DNA of 64,000 bases, taken from assembly GCF_028869115.1 (NCBI RefSeq), contig NZ_CP079800.1, positions 124,001 to 188,000 on the forward strand, given 5' to 3'. The position numbers and the translations under genes were made by a program. The first letter of the stretch is position 1; every line of letters begins with the position of its first letter. Origin of the DNA: Pseudemcibacter aquimaris. GTDB taxonomy: Bacteria; Pseudomonadota; Alphaproteobacteria; Sphingomonadales; Emcibacteraceae. Positions 8,905-16,873 of the stretch are shown here, piece by piece. The notes under the pieces were generated by a model. That model did not search any database. It had not been told where the DNA came from and worked only from the letters and a program-made list of their open reading frames with translations.

Positions 8905-9831
8905 ATGCAGATCTACCTGCCCATCGCTGAACTCTCTATGAACATATTTGTTCTGCTTGCCATGGGGGGTGGTGTGGGCTTTTTATCCGGTATGTTTGGT
9001 GTTGGTGGCGGGTTTTTGATGACGCCGCTTTTGATTTTTTCCGGTGTTCCTCCTGCGATTGCTGTGGCGACAGAAGCCAACCAGATTACGGCGGCATCCG
9101 TTTCCGGTGCTGCGGCCCATTGGCGAAGAGGCGGCGTTGATTTTAAAATGGGCATGGTGCTGATTGCGGGTGGTATTGTCGGTACCTATATCGGTGCGAT
9201 GATATTTACTTACCTGCGAACCATTGGTCAGGTGGATTTAATGATTTCTGTGGCCTATGTTTTGTTTCTTGGCAGCGTCGGTGGGCTTATGTTCGTTGAA
9301 AGCATCAGAAGCATGCTACGTGCCCGTCGCGGCGAAGTGGTAAAGGCCGTTAGACGTCAAAGAACATGGATTGATGCGTTGCCATTTAAAATGCGTTTTC
9401 GTAAATCGAAAATGTATATCAGTGTGATTATGCCGCTTGCGATTGGCGCTTTTGTCGGGATATTGGCTGCGATTATGGGTGTTGGCGGTGGCTTTATTAT
9501 GGTGCCGGCCATGATTTATTTGCTGCATATGCCGACCAATGTTGTGATTGGAACATCGCTTTTCCAAATTACATTTGTAACTGCAGCGGCCACATATTTG
9601 CATTCGATTAATACGCAAACTGTGGATGTGGTGCTTGCTGTTATCTTGCTTGTTGCCGCAGTTATCGGGGCGCAGGTTGGTGCGGTTGTGGGCGCAAAAT
9701 TAAAAGGCGAGCAATTAAGAATTCTTCTTGCGGGAATGGTGCTTCTTGTTTGTGCTAAGATGGCACTTGATCTGGTTATTGAACCGGATGAACTTTATAC
9801 CGTTTCAACAATGATTGTGGAGGGGCATTGA
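8905..9831 (+). CDS. TSUP (TauE/SafE) family membrane permease
   Basis: TSUP permeases are proposed to move sulfite, sulfonates or other small organic anions. The 308-aa protein has about eight hydrophobic segments in two pseudo-repeats, each marked by a GVGGGF motif: FGVGGGFLMTPLLIF near residue 32 and MGVGGGFIMVPAMIY near residue 191. A positively charged loop (RARRGEVVKAVRRQR) lies between the halves. The start MQIYLPIAELS is the usual N-terminus of this alphaproteobacterial subgroup. Its stop lies three bases before the ATG of the next gene. The substrate is unknown. Confidence 0.9.
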   Translation: MQIYLPIAELSMNIFVLLAMGGGVGFLSGMFGVGGGFLMTPLLIFSGVPPAIAVATEANQITAASVSGAAAHWRRGGVDFKMGMVLIAGGIVGTYIGAMIFTYLRTIGQVDLMISVAYVLFLGSVGGLMFVESIRSMLRARRGEVVKAVRRQRTWIDALPFKMRFRKSKMYISVIMPLAIGAFVGILAAIMGVGGGFIMVPAMIYLLHMPTNVVIGTSLFQITFVTAAATYLHSINTQTVDVVLAVILLVAAVIGAQVGAVVGAKLKGEQLRILLAGMVLLVCAKMALDLVIEPDELYTVSTMIVEGH

Positions 9832-9833
9832 TC

Positions 9834-10619
9834 ATGAACCTTCGTCAATTGATAGCATCAGTATTCGTATTATTATCAAGTATATTACCAATACGTGCGG
9901 AAACTCTGGTAACTGATCTTTCGCAAAGTGAAATTCAAATAACGTCTCAGTTTGCCGGAAGTGAGCTATTGTTATTTGGCGCCATCGAACGCCATGCCGT
10001 TGAAGCCACGCAAACAGATGAAATTCAGGTGCAGGGACTTGATTATGACATCATCGTTGTGGTGCAAAGTGACCCAACTGACCTTGTGATCCGCAAAAAA
10101 GAAAATGTCGCGGGTATCTGGATTAATAATCAAAATGTGAATGTTTCAGGTGTGCCAGGTTATTATGTGATCGGTTCAACAAGATCACTTGATGATTTTT
10201 TACCGGCTGATAAACAGGTTGAACTTGAATTGGGTCTCGAAAACCTGACCTTTAATAGTGATGCCGATCCTGCAGAAGTGCGTGATTATAAGGCGGCCTT
10301 GATCAGAAATATGATTGACCGTGGGCTATATCTTGAAAATTACGGTAATGTAGAAGTGAAAAATCAAATTTTGTTCCGTGCCAATCTGACTTTCCCATCA
10401 AACATGCCCGTCGGGAATTATAATGCGGAAGTATATTTGGTGCGTGACGGCAATATCATCATGTCACATAGCACACCGTTACTTGTTGATAAGCAAGGTA
10501 TTGAAAGATTGATTTATAACTTCGCTCATGATTATCCGCCATTTTACGGTATCATGGCCATTATTGTCGCAATATCAGCGGGTCTTTTTAGTGGTTATGT
10601 CGCCCGAAAGTTTTCGTGA
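9834..10619 (+). CDS. TIGR02186 family exported/membrane protein
   Basis: This is a conserved alphaproteobacterial family of unknown function that habitually follows a TSUP permease gene, as here. The product is 261 aa with a Sec signal (LIASVFVLLSSILPIRA). A long periplasmic beta-rich domain contains SEIQITSQFAGSELLLFGAI and DYDIIVVVQSDPTDLVIRKK. A single C-terminal membrane helix follows (about residues 235-256). The ATG at 9834 is preferred to the TTG at 9828, which overlaps the previous stop. The fixed pairing suggests that it assists or regulates the permease from the periplasmic face; that is inference. Confidence 0.85.
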   Translation: MNLRQLIASVFVLLSSILPIRAETLVTDLSQSEIQITSQFAGSELLLFGAIERHAVEATQTDEIQVQGLDYDIIVVVQSDPTDLVIRKKENVAGIWINNQNVNVSGVPGYYVIGSTRSLDDFLPADKQVELELGLENLTFNSDADPAEVRDYKAALIRNMIDRGLYLENYGNVEVKNQILFRANLTFPSNMPVGNYNAEVYLVRDGNIIMSHSTPLLVDKQGIERLIYNFAHDYPPFYGIMAIIVAISAGLFSGYVARKFS

Positions 10620-10621
10620 TA

Positions 10622-10915
10622 TTAATGTGCGATCAAGTTTCCGGTTTTTTCAAGATTGTTTAATTGTGCGGTGATCGCATTCCAAATGGCGGCGGCTTCC
10701 ATATTTCCTTCATCTTTGAAATCGCTTTCAATTTGAAGGGAATAATCAAGAGCAATTGCACCATATTGATTGGCAAGATCACGTGCGGCAATTTCAAGAA
10801 AAGGAGTAGGATCAATACCCATCATTTCCATTTCCAGCAATATTCCTGCACTTTCCTTAAGATTGGCATTTGCGGATTTTGGAAGTGGTTGTTGGATAAT
10901 GATATTTGATTGCAT
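10622..10915 (-). CDS. Small hypothetical protein (97 aa)
   Basis: The ATG at 10915 is preceded by a strong AAAAGGAGT ribosome site, so the longer frame beginning at 10963 is rejected. The protein MQSNIIIQQPLPKSANANLK... is soluble and acidic and mainly helical in appearance, with no Cys, no signal and no motif I recognise. It converges on the TIGR02186 gene with a two-base gap. It is probably real on the strength of its ribosome site. Confidence 0.6.
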   Translation of the reverse strand: MQSNIIIQQPLPKSANANLKESAGILLEMEMMGIDPTPFLEIAARDLANQYGAIALDYSLQIESDFKDEGNMEAAAIWNAITAQLNNLEKTGNLIAH

Positions 10916-10995
10916 TTTATACTCCTTTTCTGATGGAGTAATTAGAAGCAATAAACATGCCATTTGTTAAAAGGTTGAATTTACGGGAGATTATT

Positions 10996-11124
10996 TTGAG
11001 TGATAAACAGAAGAGGCATTTAATGCCTGCGCAGATTGGTCATAAAAAACACATATTGCCTACTTATCTTCTTGCAAAAATAACGGATTCTGTAAATATA
11101 GTGACAGCAAAATTCAGAGGTTGA
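10996..11124 (+). CDS. Candidate small basic protein or leader ORF (42 aa)
   Basis: A TTG codon at 10996 follows a clear ribosome site (ACGGGAG, six to seven bases upstream). It opens a 42-codon frame, MSDKQKRHLMPAQIGHKKHI..., rich in Lys and His. Its TGA stop is one base before the ATG of aminopeptidase P. The tight placement suggests a small translated gene or a leader coupled to the next gene. No family is recognised; chance cannot be excluded at this length. Confidence 0.4.
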   Translation: MSDKQKRHLMPAQIGHKKHILPTYLLAKITDSVNIVTAKFRG

Positions 11125-11125
11125 A

Positions 11126-12910
11126 ATGGATAATAAATTATCGGCATTAAGGCAGAAAATGCGGGATCAGAAATTAAACGGATTTCTGGTACCTCATACC
11201 GATGAACATCAAAGCGAATATACACCGGGATACGCGAAAAGAATTGCTTGGCTAACCGGGTTTAAGGGATCAGCGGGCCTTGTATCTGTGACCTTGGATC
11301 AGGCCGCCATTTATGTGGACGGAAGATATACGCTTCAGGTACGTGATCAGGTTGATATGAAGCTTTATCAACAAATGAAATTGTATAAAGATAAACCGGA
11401 AGATTGGTTTTCAGATGTTTTGAACGATGGCGATGTCGTTGGATTTGATCCATGGCTTCATGATAAAGGGTTGGTCAAAAATATACGGGAAAAGTTGGCA
11501 AAAAACGGTATTGAGTTAAAGGCCGTATCTGAAAACCCGATTGACGAAATATGGCAAGACCGCCCGGAACCATCAAAAGAAATGGCCGTCCCTCATGATA
11601 TTCAATATGCGGGGGAAACATCGAAAGATAAAAGAAAAAGACTTGCCAAAATCATCAAGGAAAAGCAAGCCGAAGCACAAATCATCACGACACTTGATAG
11701 CATTGCGTGGCTATTAAATATCCGTGGTTCTGATGTTGATTGTACGCCCTTGGTTTTAAGTTTCGCGATCTTGAAAAAGAACGGGAAAGCAGAATTATTC
11801 ATTGATCCGGATAAACTTGATGATGATATTAAAAACCATTTGGGTGATGACGTAAAAATTTATGCCAAAGATCAATTTGAAAGCGCGCTGAAAAAACTTG
11901 GTGCAAAGAAGAAAACAGTGTTGGTTGATCCGAAAAGATCACACGTCGCTATTTTTGATGTGCTTGAAAAGGCGGGTGCAACTATCATTGATCATGAAGA
12001 TCCATGCCAGCTGGATAAGGCGCAAAAAAATGATGTGGAACTGGATGGATGTAGGGCGGCTCATGTCCGTGATGCGGTTGCCGTTTGTAAGTTCCTTCGC
12101 TGGATTGATGAAAATGCGGCGAGTGGTGAATATGATGAACTCGACGCCGTTGAAAAATTATATGAATATCGTCAAGAAGTGTCGCTTTTTAAAGGAAACA
12201 GTTTCGAAACCATAAGCGGCGCAGGTTCAAACGGTGCCATCGTTCATTATAATGTAAAAGAAGCCAGTCCGAAAAAATTAGAAGACCAGATGTTATATCT
12301 GGTGGATTCTGGTGGACAATATTTGGATGGTACCACGGATATCACAAGAACCATTGCCATTGGTGACCCAACAGAAGAGCAACGTGATAATTTCACCCGT
12401 GTTCTAAAAGGCCATATTGCATTGGCACAGGCCAGATGGCCAGTGGGCAGGACAGGGGCGCATCTTGATACGCTGGCGCGGAAATCATTATGGGATGTTG
12501 GCCTTGATTATGATCATGGCACGGGCCACGGTGTCGGTAGTTACCTTGGGGTTCATGAAGGGCCGCAAAATATTTCGCCACTTGGTCATCATACACCGCT
12601 TAAGGCCGGTATGATTTTATCCAATGAACCGGGGTTTTATAAAACTGGTGAATATGGCATTCGCATTGAAAATCTTGTGATTGTAAGAAACAGCAATTTC
12701 AGAGGACAAGATAGACCGATGCAAACTTTTGAGACGGTGACGTTGGTGCCCATTGATACTCGTCTTGTGAACGCCCATATGATGACGGCAGCGGAAATTA
12801 CGTGGCTTAATATTTATCATGCAAAAGTACGCGAGGAAATTGGACCATTACTTGATGGCGAAGATAAAGAATGGCTGATGGCGGCCACTGAATCCATCAC
12901 AACACTTTAA
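11126..12910 (+). CDS. Aminopeptidase P family Xaa-Pro aminopeptidase
   Basis: This M24B metallopeptidase removes an N-terminal residue before proline. The 594-aa three-domain form has two creatinase-like N-terminal domains (to about residue 310) and a pita-bread catalytic domain. The dinuclear metal ligands are visible in VDSGGQYLDGTTDITRT (two Asp), GTGHGVGSYLGVHEGP (His), NEPGFYKTGEYGIRIEN (Glu) and the closing FETVTL (Glu). A C-terminal tail with WLNIYHAKVREEIGPLL is usual for this long type. No signal peptide is present, so it is cytoplasmic. The next gene starts nine bases after its stop. Confidence 0.95.
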   Translation: MDNKLSALRQKMRDQKLNGFLVPHTDEHQSEYTPGYAKRIAWLTGFKGSAGLVSVTLDQAAIYVDGRYTLQVRDQVDMKLYQQMKLYKDKPEDWFSDVLNDGDVVGFDPWLHDKGLVKNIREKLAKNGIELKAVSENPIDEIWQDRPEPSKEMAVPHDIQYAGETSKDKRKRLAKIIKEKQAEAQIITTLDSIAWLLNIRGSDVDCTPLVLSFAILKKNGKAELFIDPDKLDDDIKNHLGDDVKIYAKDQFESALKKLGAKKKTVLVDPKRSHVAIFDVLEKAGATIIDHEDPCQLDKAQKNDVELDGCRAAHVRDAVAVCKFLRWIDENAASGEYDELDAVEKLYEYRQEVSLFKGNSFETISGAGSNGAIVHYNVKEASPKKLEDQMLYLVDSGGQYLDGTTDITRTIAIGDPTEEQRDNFTRVLKGHIALAQARWPVGRTGAHLDTLARKSLWDVGLDYDHGTGHGVGSYLGVHEGPQNISPLGHHTPLKAGMILSNEPGFYKTGEYGIRIENLVIVRNSNFRGQDRPMQTFETVTLVPIDTRLVNAHMMTAAEITWLNIYHAKVREEIGPLLDGEDKEWLMAATESITTL

Positions 12911-12919
12911 GGGTATATT

Positions 12920-13969
12920 ATGAGCGAAGAAATTCAATTTCATCAACAATCCGGTCTCGGCGTCATTTCATTAAATAGACCGGATGTACTGAATGCTCTG
13001 TCACTGGAAATGTGCCTGGAACTTGATCAAAAGCTTTCTGAATGGGAAAGCGATGATAGCATTCAAGCGGTGATCATTCGCGGTGAAGGTGGCAAGGCAT
13101 TTTGCGCGGGTGGTGACGTAAGAACCATTGTTGAACAAGGGTTTGAAAATAACCAAATGGCGGATGAGTTTTTTGCCACCGAATATAAAATGAATGCCCG
13201 CATTCATCATTTTAAAAAACCGTATATCGCACTGCTTGATGGTATTGTTATGGGGGGCGGTGTTGGCGTCTCCATTCATGGTTCACACAGGATTGTCACT
13301 GAAAAAACGCTTTTTGCCATGCCGGAATCGGCCATTGGCCTTATTCCTGATGTGGGCGGCAGTTATTTTTTGCCGCGCTTGCCGGGTTCACTGGGTAAAT
13401 ATCTTGGGCTTACGGGCGCAAGGCTTAAAGGATCGGATGTATTATATGCCGGGATAGGAACCGCATATATGTCGTCAGAGAAATTAGAAGAATTCGTAGC
13501 CACATTGATGCAAGAAGATATTTCATCGGATGAAGATGTTGACCAGATCATTGCCCGCTTCGCGGAAGATCCGGGCGAGGCACCAATTGATGAATTTCGT
13601 GATTTAATTGATGCCGCTTTTTCAGAAACTACGATGGAAGATATTCTCGATCATTTATCTGATATCGATCATGACTGGGCACGGGAAACCGGGGCCGTGC
13701 TTAATAAAATGTCACCAATCAGTTTAAAAGTGATCGTTGAACAACTTAACCGCGGCGCAAAACTGGAATTTGATGATTGTATGATCATGGAATACCGCAT
13801 TGTCGCAGCTATTTCGTCGTATGATAGTGATTTTTATGAAGGGGTACGTGCCGTATTGATTGATAAAGATCATAACCCAAACTGGGTGCCGCCGACATTA
13901 AGTGAGGTTAGCCATGCCATGGTGATGGCGCATTTTGATGTGCCGAAAAGTGGTGATCTGGAACTTTAA
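12920..13969 (+). CDS. 3-hydroxyisobutyryl-CoA hydrolase / enoyl-CoA hydratase family
   Basis: This crotonase-superfamily protein has the length (349 aa) and motifs of the HIBYL-CoA hydrolase branch of valine degradation. GKAFCAGGDVRT (about 55-66) and MGGGVGVSIHGSHRI form the oxyanion hole, and MPESAIGLIPDVGGSYFLPRLPG carries the catalytic Glu and Asp region. The C-terminal half, with SPISLKVIVEQL and a later MEYRIVAAI, is the extension that separates hydrolases from 260-aa enoyl-CoA hydratases. It follows aminopeptidase P closely and overlaps the convergent rluA stop by four bases. No other valine-degradation genes are adjacent. Confidence 0.87.
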   Translation: MSEEIQFHQQSGLGVISLNRPDVLNALSLEMCLELDQKLSEWESDDSIQAVIIRGEGGKAFCAGGDVRTIVEQGFENNQMADEFFATEYKMNARIHHFKKPYIALLDGIVMGGGVGVSIHGSHRIVTEKTLFAMPESAIGLIPDVGGSYFLPRLPGSLGKYLGLTGARLKGSDVLYAGIGTAYMSSEKLEEFVATLMQEDISSDEDVDQIIARFAEDPGEAPIDEFRDLIDAAFSETTMEDILDHLSDIDHDWARETGAVLNKMSPISLKVIVEQLNRGAKLEFDDCMIMEYRIVAAISSYDSDFYEGVRAVLIDKDHNPNWVPPTLSEVSHAMVMAHFDVPKSGDLEL

Positions 13970-14619
13970 AATGGCACTTTACTGGTAAAGGTCATTTTTT
14001 CTTTTAATACAGGATGCATGATGGTGACTTCTTTTGAATGAAGACATAAACGGTTCTTCATTTTTAGCGCTCGCTCATTGGCGTAAAAACGATCACCAAG
14101 AATTGGATGGCCAAGTTCCATTAAATGTACTCTTAATTGATGAGAACGCCCTGTAATCGGGGTCAGTTGAACCCGAAAATAATCGTCATCTTGATTGATG
14201 GTCTGCCATTTCGTTTGGGATGGTTTGCCACGGTCATGATCGACCATTTGTTTCGGCCTATTGGGCCAGTCACAAATAAGCGGCAAATCAATTAAGCCCT
14301 CTGTTTCCTGTGGTGTGCCAATAGCAAGGGCCTCATATATTTTATCCACATTACGGTTTTGGAATTGAAGACTTAAATGACGGTGGGCAAATTTATTTAA
14401 TCCCATCACAATCAATCCTGATGTGTCCATATCCAGTCTATGTACTGTCAGGGCTGTGGGAAATTCTTTTTGGGCCCGTGTTTCAAGACAGTCCGCGTGT
14501 TTTGGATCTTTCCCCGGTACCGTTAATAATCCGGCCTGTTTATTCAGCACCAAAATATCATCATCCTGATAGATAACCTCAAGAAAAGGATCACTTGGTG
14601 GGTTGTAAATAAAAGGCAT
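13966..14619 (-). CDS. rluA: RluA-type pseudouridine synthase
   Basis: RluA modifies uridine in 23S rRNA (position 746 in E. coli) and tRNA position 32. The 217-aa protein is close to E. coli RluA (219 aa) and lacks the S4 domain of RluC/D. The catalytic Asp is in TVHRLDMDTSGLIVMG, DILVLNKQAGLLTVPG is the N-terminal motif, and TPITGRSHQLRVHLMELGHPILGD is the C-terminal motif. It is convergent with the hydrolase gene. Confidence 0.88.
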   Translation of the reverse strand: MPFIYNPPSDPFLEVIYQDDDILVLNKQAGLLTVPGKDPKHADCLETRAQKEFPTALTVHRLDMDTSGLIVMGLNKFAHRHLSLQFQNRNVDKIYEALAIGTPQETEGLIDLPLICDWPNRPKQMVDHDRGKPSQTKWQTINQDDDYFRVQLTPITGRSHQLRVHLMELGHPILGDRFYANERALKMKNRLCLHSKEVTIMHPVLKEKMTFTSKVPF

Positions 14620-14666
14620 TGTTAACTTTTTCTGGTTTTAATAACTGCGAAATATGAATTTCAATG

Positions 14667-14711
14667 GATAAAATATCGGCTTTTTCATAAATTTAGCAGC
14701 ACATTCTGCTA
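14667..14711 (+). promoter_or_regulatory. Two-part upstream element shared with putA
   Basis: GATAAAATATCGGC (14667-14680) and ACATTCTGCTA (14701-14711) recur base for base, with the same 20-base spacing, upstream of putA (25681-25725). In both places the element ends 56 bases before the ATG. Here the second part sits in a perfect inverted repeat, TTAGCAG-CACATT-CTGCTAA (14693-14712). This differs from the published E. coli Lrp consensus (YAGHAWATTWTDCTR) only at the two W positions. It is read as a Lrp/AsnC-type operator, probably for the regulator at 23275-23784; that assignment is inference. Confidence 0.6.
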
Positions 14712-14767
14712 ACCCTATGCTAATTTCTCATCATAAATACATGAAAGCAGACGGTAAGGGAAGCTAT

Positions 14768-15994
14768 ATGAAGAAATCTTTGGGATTTTGGCGCTCATGG
14801 GCGCTGGTGGTTGGTACGGTCATTGGTTCGGGCGTTTTTACCCTTCCAGCGATACTGGCACCATATGGTAGTTTCAGTTTTCTTGGTTGGGTTGCAACGG
14901 GGATAGGCGCGTTATCAATTGCTTTTTCCCTATGTCATCTGGCCGCACGTGCGCCAAAGGTCGGTGGACCATATGCTTATGTCTTTGAAGCGTTCGGTCA
15001 TATTCCGGCAGTGGTCGTGGCGTGGGGGTATTGGATATCATTATGGATCGGTGTGGCGGCCATTGCCATTTCATTTTCAGGATATATGGGTGTCTTTATT
15101 CCTTCTGTCGCAAGTCAGCCAGGCTTAAGCGCGGCTGTTGCGATAACCGTTGTTTGGATATTCACATACATCAATATTCGCGGCGTGGAAGAAGCCAGTA
15201 TTGTGCAGCTGATCACCACAGTATTAAAAATGATCCCGCTGTTTGTCATTGGTGCCATTGGACTTGGTATGGGGGATATCACATCCGTACCCGCACTTAA
15301 TCCAAACGGTGAACCGATGATCATTATGATTTCAAGCATGTGTTTACTTATTATGTGGTCGTATATCGGGATTGAGGCGGCAACGATCCCGTCGGATGAT
15401 GTAGAAAATCCGAAAAAAACAATTCCACGTGCCTTGATTGCGGGCACCTTGACGGCAACTTTTATTTATATGCTTGCGATGGCAGGGGTGATGGCCATGA
15501 TCCCGCCAATTGACCTCATGACGTCAACGTCGCCGTTTGCGGATGCGGCTATGATGATTTTCGGCGATGTCGGTGCGCTTATTATTGGTGTCGGTGCGCT
15601 TATTGCCATTGGTGGTGCATTAAATTCAATGATCCTTCTTTCTGGTGTGGTACCGATGGCTGGTGCCAAAGATAAAATGTTTCCCAAAATTTTTGCCAAA
15701 CAGAATAAAAGCGGAACGCCTGTTTCTGCGCTTATTTATTCCAGTATTTTGGCGTCAATCGTCATACTGGTGAATTCGAATAAAGGGTTATTAAAAGCAT
15801 TCGAATTCATGATCCTGCTTTCAACATTTACGGTGTTGATTGCATATTTAGGATCGGCATTTGCCAGTATCAAGCTTCAGATTACAGATATAAAAAAGGG
15901 CGTTTCTTTAAAGCCCGCACTTTTCTTCGTTTCAACATTAGCGGCCATATTCTCGGTAATTGCGATTATCGGGGCATATGTGCTCTATCAATAA
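14768..15994 (+). CDS. APC-superfamily amino acid permease
   Basis: This is a cytoplasmic-membrane amino acid transporter of the APA type (AdiC/PotE-like), with about 12 hydrophobic segments over 408 aa. The unwound helix-1 motif GTVIGSGVFTLPAILA (residues 16-31) contains the GSG substrate-binding turn. WSYIGIEAATIPSDDVENPKKTIPRAL is the helix-6 and following-loop signature. The ATG at 14768 is chosen because TAAGGGA lies seven bases upstream and because this start stands at exactly the same distance from the shared upstream element as the putA ATG does; a longer frame from 14717 is rejected. The dimethylargininase gene starts 16 bases after the stop, which suggests transport of arginine, methylarginines, citrulline or a related compound. 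Confidence 0.88.
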   Translation: MKKSLGFWRSWALVVGTVIGSGVFTLPAILAPYGSFSFLGWVATGIGALSIAFSLCHLAARAPKVGGPYAYVFEAFGHIPAVVVAWGYWISLWIGVAAIAISFSGYMGVFIPSVASQPGLSAAVAITVVWIFTYINIRGVEEASIVQLITTVLKMIPLFVIGAIGLGMGDITSVPALNPNGEPMIIMISSMCLLIMWSYIGIEAATIPSDDVENPKKTIPRALIAGTLTATFIYMLAMAGVMAMIPPIDLMTSTSPFADAAMMIFGDVGALIIGVGALIAIGGALNSMILLSGVVPMAGAKDKMFPKIFAKQNKSGTPVSALIYSSILASIVILVNSNKGLLKAFEFMILLSTFTVLIAYLGSAFASIKLQITDIKKGVSLKPALFFVSTLAAIFSVIAIIGAYVLYQ

Positions 15995-16010
15995 TTTAAA
16001 GGAATATAGT

Positions 16011-16772
16011 ATGTTTAAAAATGCAATTGTCAGAACTCCAAGTCGTTCCATGGTTGATGGCATCACCGAAGCGGATCTGGGTAAGCCGGATTATGAAAAC
16101 GCGCTAAAGCAACACGCCGATTATATTGAGGCCTTAAAAGAATGCGGGCTTGAGGTAACGGTACTTCCGGCGGTGGAAGAATATCCGGATAGCTGTTTTG
16201 TTGAGGATCCGGCCCTTATGACACCACATTGTGCAATCCTGACAAACCCGGGTGCAGAAAGCCGCCGCGGCGAAGTGGCCCATATCGCGGACGCGGTAAA
16301 AAGCTTTTATGATAATGTCGAAGAGATCAAAACACCGGGTTTTGTTGAAGCTGGTGACATTATGATGGTCGGTGATCATTATTATATCGGTCTATCCGAA
16401 CGTACAAACCAGGAAGGTGCGGATCAAATGATTGCCATTTTGGAAAAATATGGCATGACGGGATCGGTGGTTGAAATGTCTGAAATGCTGCATCTCAAAA
16501 CTGGGCTTGGATATCTTGAAGACAATAATCTAGTGGCGTGTGGTGAATTTTTATCAAAGCCTGAATTTCAGAAATATAATCTGATGGAAATTGACCAAAA
16601 TGACAGCTATTCAGCCAATAGCGTATGGATCAACGGCACTGTACTTGTACCGGCCGGGTTCCCTGAAACATCGGCGTTGATTGAAAAGGCGGGCTATAAA
16701 GTTCGCGAGGTCGATGTATCTGAATATCAAAAACTTGATGGTGGCCTGAGCTGTCTATCGCTTCGTTTTTAA
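16011..16772 (+). CDS. NG,NG-dimethylarginine dimethylaminohydrolase (DDAH)
   Basis: DDAH hydrolyses asymmetric dimethylarginine or monomethylarginine to citrulline and a methylamine. The 253-aa protein has the pentein-fold catalytic set: Glu/Asp in SCFVEDPALM and GFVEAGDIM, His161 in MLHLKTGLGYLED, and the nucleophile Cys248 in KLDGGLSCLSLRF. The positions closely match the Pseudomonas aeruginosa enzyme (His162, Cys249). The start at 16011 has AAAGGAA eight bases upstream; the longer frame would overlap the permease gene. It pairs with the permease in a two-gene operon, consistent with uptake and use of methylated arginines. Confidence 0.92.
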   Translation: MFKNAIVRTPSRSMVDGITEADLGKPDYENALKQHADYIEALKECGLEVTVLPAVEEYPDSCFVEDPALMTPHCAILTNPGAESRRGEVAHIADAVKSFYDNVEEIKTPGFVEAGDIMMVGDHYYIGLSERTNQEGADQMIAILEKYGMTGSVVEMSEMLHLKTGLGYLEDNNLVACGEFLSKPEFQKYNLMEIDQNDSYSANSVWINGTVLVPAGFPETSALIEKAGYKVREVDVSEYQKLDGGLSCLSLRF

Positions 16773-16780
16773 TATAATGG

Positions 16781-16848
16781 CATTCTGATTTAATATAATA
16801 AATTTAGCATGGTTTATGTTATTTTTACGTATAACGTGTATCAGAATG
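16781..16848. promoter_or_regulatory. Inverted 9-bp half-sites upstream of RND efflux operon
   Basis: CATTCTGAT (16781-16789) and its exact reverse complement ATCAGAATG (16840-16848) lie 50 bases apart in the 101-base gap before the efflux operon. A smaller ACGT-ATA-ACGT symmetry (about 16828-16838) lies between them. This could be a pair of operator half-sites or a long hairpin. No TetR/MarR regulator gene is adjacent. Confidence 0.35.
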
Positions 16849-16873
16849 TAAATTATATTAAAATGGAGCCTTC

